Of a stretch of DNA of 64,000 nt, positions 61,730 to 64,000 are shown piece by piece. The first letter of the stretch is position 1; the number at the start of each line of letters is the position of its first letter. Position numbers and translations under genes: made by a program. This DNA is from Streptomyces sp. NBC_00690. GTDB lineage: Bacteria > Actinomycetota > Actinomycetes > Streptomycetales > Streptomycetaceae. The stretch lies in NCBI RefSeq assembly GCF_036226685.1, contig NZ_CP109009.1, positions 4,402,001-4,466,000 on the forward strand, given 5' to 3'. The notes under the pieces were generated by a model. It was given only the letters and a program-made list of their open reading frames with translations, ran no database searches and was not told the DNA's origin.

Positions 61730-62710
61730 ATGGCCGCACAGAAACTCTCCCTCGCCAAGGCGCTCAACGAGTCGCTGCGCAAGGCCCTGGAGACCGACCC
61801 CAAGGTACTGATCATGGGCGAGGACGTCGGCAAGCTCGGCGGCGTCTTCCGGGTCACCGACGGACTACAGAAGGACTTCGGCGAGGAGCGGGTGATCGAC
61901 ACCCCCCTGGCCGAGTCCGGCATCATCGGCACGGCCATCGGCCTCGCGCTGCGCGGCTACCGACCGGTCGCCGAGATCCAGTTCGACGGTTTCGTCTTCC
62001 CGGCGTACGACCAGATCGTCACCCAACTCGCCAAGATGCACGCCCGGGCGCTCGGCAAGATCAAGATGCCCGTCGTCATCCGCATCCCCTACGGCGGTGG
62101 CATCGGCGCGGTCGAGCACCACAGCGAGTCCCCCGAAGCCCTCTTCGCACACGTCGCCGGGCTCAAGGTGATCTCACCTTCCAACTCGTCCGACGCGTAC
62201 TGGATGCTCCAGCAGGCCATCCAGAGCGACGACCCGGTCATCTTCTTCGAGCCCAAGCGGCGCTACTGGGACAAGAGCGAGGTCGACACCGAGGCCATCC
62301 CCGGCCCCCTGCACACCGCACGGGTGGTCAAGGAGGGCTCGGACCTCACGCTGGCCGCGTACGGGCCGATGGTGAAGGTGTGTACGGAAGCCGCCGCCGC
62401 GGCGGCCGAAGAGGGCAAGTCCCTTGAGGTGCTGGACCTGCGCTCGATGTCCCCGATCGACTTCGACACCATCCAGAAGTCGGTCGAGAAGACGGGCCGG
62501 TTGGTCGTGGTGCACGAGGCCCCCGTCTTCTACGGCTCCGGCGCGGAGATCGCCGCCCGCATCACCGAGCGGTCCTTCTACCACCTGGAGTCCCCGGTGC
62601 TGAGGGTCGGCGGGTTCCACTCGCCCTATCCCCCGGCCCGGCTGGAGGAGGAGTACCTCCCCGGGTTGGACCGGGTGCTGGACGCCGTAGACCGCTCGCT
62701 CGCGTACTGA
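61730..62710 (+). CDS. 2-oxo acid dehydrogenase E1 beta subunit (second operon)
   Basis: A 326-aa E1 beta with IMGEDVGKLGGVFRVT, DTPLAESGIIGTAIGLA, IRIPYGGGIGAVEHHS and C-terminal SPYPPARLEEEYLPGLDRVLDAV. ATG 61730 lies 2 nt after the E1 alpha stop. It forms the alpha2beta2 E1 with the upstream product. It aligns along its whole length with the E1 beta at 36687, supporting an ancient operon duplication. Confidence 0.93.
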   Translation: MAAQKLSLAKALNESLRKALETDPKVLIMGEDVGKLGGVFRVTDGLQKDFGEERVIDTPLAESGIIGTAIGLALRGYRPVAEIQFDGFVFPAYDQIVTQLAKMHARALGKIKMPVVIRIPYGGGIGAVEHHSESPEALFAHVAGLKVISPSNSSDAYWMLQQAIQSDDPVIFFEPKRRYWDKSEVDTEAIPGPLHTARVVKEGSDLTLAAYGPMVKVCTEAAAAAAEEGKSLEVLDLRSMSPIDFDTIQKSVEKTGRLVVVHEAPVFYGSGAEIAARITERSFYHLESPVLRVGGFHSPYPPARLEEEYLPGLDRVLDAVDRSLAY

Positions 62711-62725
62711 AGGGGTGCCGAGAAC

Positions 62726-64000
62726 ATGACGCACGACACGACACTCCGCTACCGCGAGTTCAAGATGCCCGACGTGGGCGAGGGCCTGACCGAGGCCGAG
62801 ATCCTCAAGTGGTTCGTCCAGCCCGGTGACACGGTCACGGACGGACAGGTCGTCTGCGAGGTGGAGACGGCGAAGGCCGCCGTCGAACTGCCGATCCCCT
62901 ACGACGGGGTGGTGCACGAACTCCGCTTCCCGGAGGGGACGACCGTCGACGTCGGTCAGGTGATCATCTCGGTGGACGTCACCCCCGATGCGGCACCCGT
63001 CGAGTCCGCCACGGCGCCGACCGCCCCGGCCGTCGAACCGGAAGCGGACGAGAAGCCTCAGGGTCGACAGCCGGTGCTCGTGGGCTATGGGGTCGCCGAG
63101 AGTTCCACCAAGCGGCGTCCGCGCAAGGGTGCCCAGGTGCCCGAGCAGCCCACCGCGGCGATCCAGTCCGAGCTGAACGGCCGCAGCGCCGCTGCATCGC
63201 CCGAGCCCGTGGCTGCGCCTCCGGCAGCCTCTCCGGCGGCGGCCCGCCCGCTCGCCAAGCCCCCCGTGCGCAAGCTCGCCAAGGACCTCGGCGTCGATCT
63301 GGCGGCCGTCGTCGCCACCGGCCCCGACGGGGTCATCACCCGCGATGACGTCCACGCCGCGGTGACCGTGCCCGAATCGGTCAGCAGCAACTCGGAAGAG
63401 GGCAAGAAGACCGAGCCGCAGGCTCCCGCACCCGTGCAGATGGGTGCGCGGGAGACCCGCGTCCCGGTCAAGGGCGTCCGCAAGGCCACGGCGGCGGCGA
63501 TGGTGGGCAGCGCGTTCACCGCACCGCACGTCACCGAGTTCATCACGCTCGACGTGACGCGCACGATGAAGCTCGTCGGCGAATTGAAGGCCGATCCGGA
63601 CCTGGCCGGGCTCAGGGTCAACCCCCTGTTGCTGATCGCCAAGGCACTCCTGGTCGCGATCAAGCGGAACCCCGAGGTCAATGCCGCCTGGGACGAGGTG
63701 AACCAGGAGATCGTCCAGAAGCACTACGTCAATCTGGGCATCGCAGCGGCCACCCCGCGCGGTCTGCTCGTGCCCAACATCAAGGACGCGCACGAACTGA
63801 CCCTGCCCCAGCTCGCCCGCAGTCTGGGCGAGTTGGTGACCACCGCCAGGGAAGGCAAGACCTCCCCCGCGGCCATGCAGGGCGGCACGGTGACCATCAC
63901 CAACGTGGGTGTCTTCGGAGTGGACACCGGTACGCCGATCCTCAACCCGGGCGAATCGGCGATCCTCGCGGTCGGGGCCATCAAGCTCCAACCGTGGGTC
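62726..64000 (+). CDS. 2-oxo acid dehydrogenase E2 (second operon), 3'-truncated by window end
   Basis: The first 425 codons of an E2. Lipoyl domain (about 1-85; Lys50 in VETAKAAVE), Pro/Ala-rich linker with a conserved QPVLVGYGVAE segment, subunit-binding domain (KPPVRKLAKDLGVDLAAVV) and much of the acyltransferase domain (VPVKGVRKATAAAMVGS, ITNVGVFGVDTGTPILNPGE). The catalytic HxxxDG lies beyond the window end, so catalytic competence cannot be judged. It begins 15 nt after the E1 beta stop, with GGGG/GAG purines upstream of ATG 62726. Confidence 0.92.
   Translation, partial: MTHDTTLRYREFKMPDVGEGLTEAEILKWFVQPGDTVTDGQVVCEVETAKAAVELPIPYDGVVHELRFPEGTTVDVGQVIISVDVTPDAAPVESATAPTAPAVEPEADEKPQGRQPVLVGYGVAESSTKRRPRKGAQVPEQPTAAIQSELNGRSAAASPEPVAAPPAASPAAARPLAKPPVRKLAKDLGVDLAAVVATGPDGVITRDDVHAAVTVPESVSSNSEEGKKTEPQAPAPVQMGARETRVPVKGVRKATAAAMVGSAFTAPHVTEFITLDVTRTMKLVGELKADPDLAGLRVNPLLLIAKALLVAIKRNPEVNAAWDEVNQEIVQKHYVNLGIAAATPRGLLVPNIKDAHELTLPQLARSLGELVTTAREGKTSPAAMQGGTVTITNVGVFGVDTGTPILNPGESAILAVGAIKLQPWV

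Noticed and set aside
62174..63991. 605-codon minus-strand open frame at the window end
   Set aside because: Shadow of E1 beta and E2 coding sequence, with low-complexity His/Gly/Arg translation.

Overview
The window is high-GC chromosomal DNA from a Streptomyces (or very close relative). The evidence is the GC-biased third codon positions, frequent GTG/TTG starts, ATGA/GTGA start-stop overlaps, and a set of actinobacterial markers: CrgA, class E sortases, PASTA kinase PknB with PbpA/RodA/FHA/PP2C, the proteasome activator Bpa and PaaN. From memory the gene order follows the origin-proximal block of S. coelicolor from about SCO3856 down to SCO3815. Two ParB parS sites, one degenerate parS-like site and several DnaA boxes support a position near oriC. 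No integrase, IS element, prophage or CRISPR array was seen, and almost all of it reads as core genome.

Region 1 (1-15.4 kb) is the cell division and envelope block. It holds a cyclophilin, a rhomboid protease, a DnaA-box-rich intergenic region, crgA, a DUF881 protein, a small membrane protein, a pabA/trpG-type amidotransferase and two class E sortases. Facing them is the minus-strand operon fhaA-fhaB-PP2C-rodA-pbpA, with pknB behind its own 580-nt leader.

Region 2 (15.4-23.2 kb) has a 1.1-kb gene-poor low-complexity stretch, tRNA-Leu(CAG), a NarL-type two-component pair whose kinase carries an unusual C-terminal membrane segment and extracytoplasmic domain, a parS site, a DUF2252 protein, a J-domain protein and a rhodanese.

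Region 3 (23.2-34.7 kb) is a phenylacetate catabolic locus: paaABCDE on the minus strand, paaN, and divergent paaH-paaR. Two sites share an identical 20-bp sequence, one in front of paaA and one between paaN and paaH. They are probably operators of the TetR protein encoded behind paaH. A DUF5819-HTTM membrane protein pair and a SPOUT rRNA methyltransferase sit inside this locus.

Region 4 (34.8-42.3 kb) has an Lrp-type regulator divergent from a branched-chain 2-oxo acid dehydrogenase operon (E1 alpha, E1 beta, E2), with a third, weaker copy of the TetR operator in front of the operon. MobA-like and MoeA-like molybdopterin genes follow, and a parS site contains the moeA stop codon.

Region 5 (42.5-54.1 kb) carries a flavin reductase-like protein with a divergent HTH regulator, an RCK potassium channel, a separate RCK-only gene followed by a (GGAGCC)14 repeat, a quinone oxidoreductase, Bpa, and a PadR-controlled MacB-like ABC exporter. 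Region 6 (54.2-64 kb) has two divergent Ser/Thr kinases, a phosphotransferase-fold protein, a PNPOx-like protein, an orphan NarL regulator and a second 2-oxo acid dehydrogenase operon whose E2 gene runs off the end of the window.
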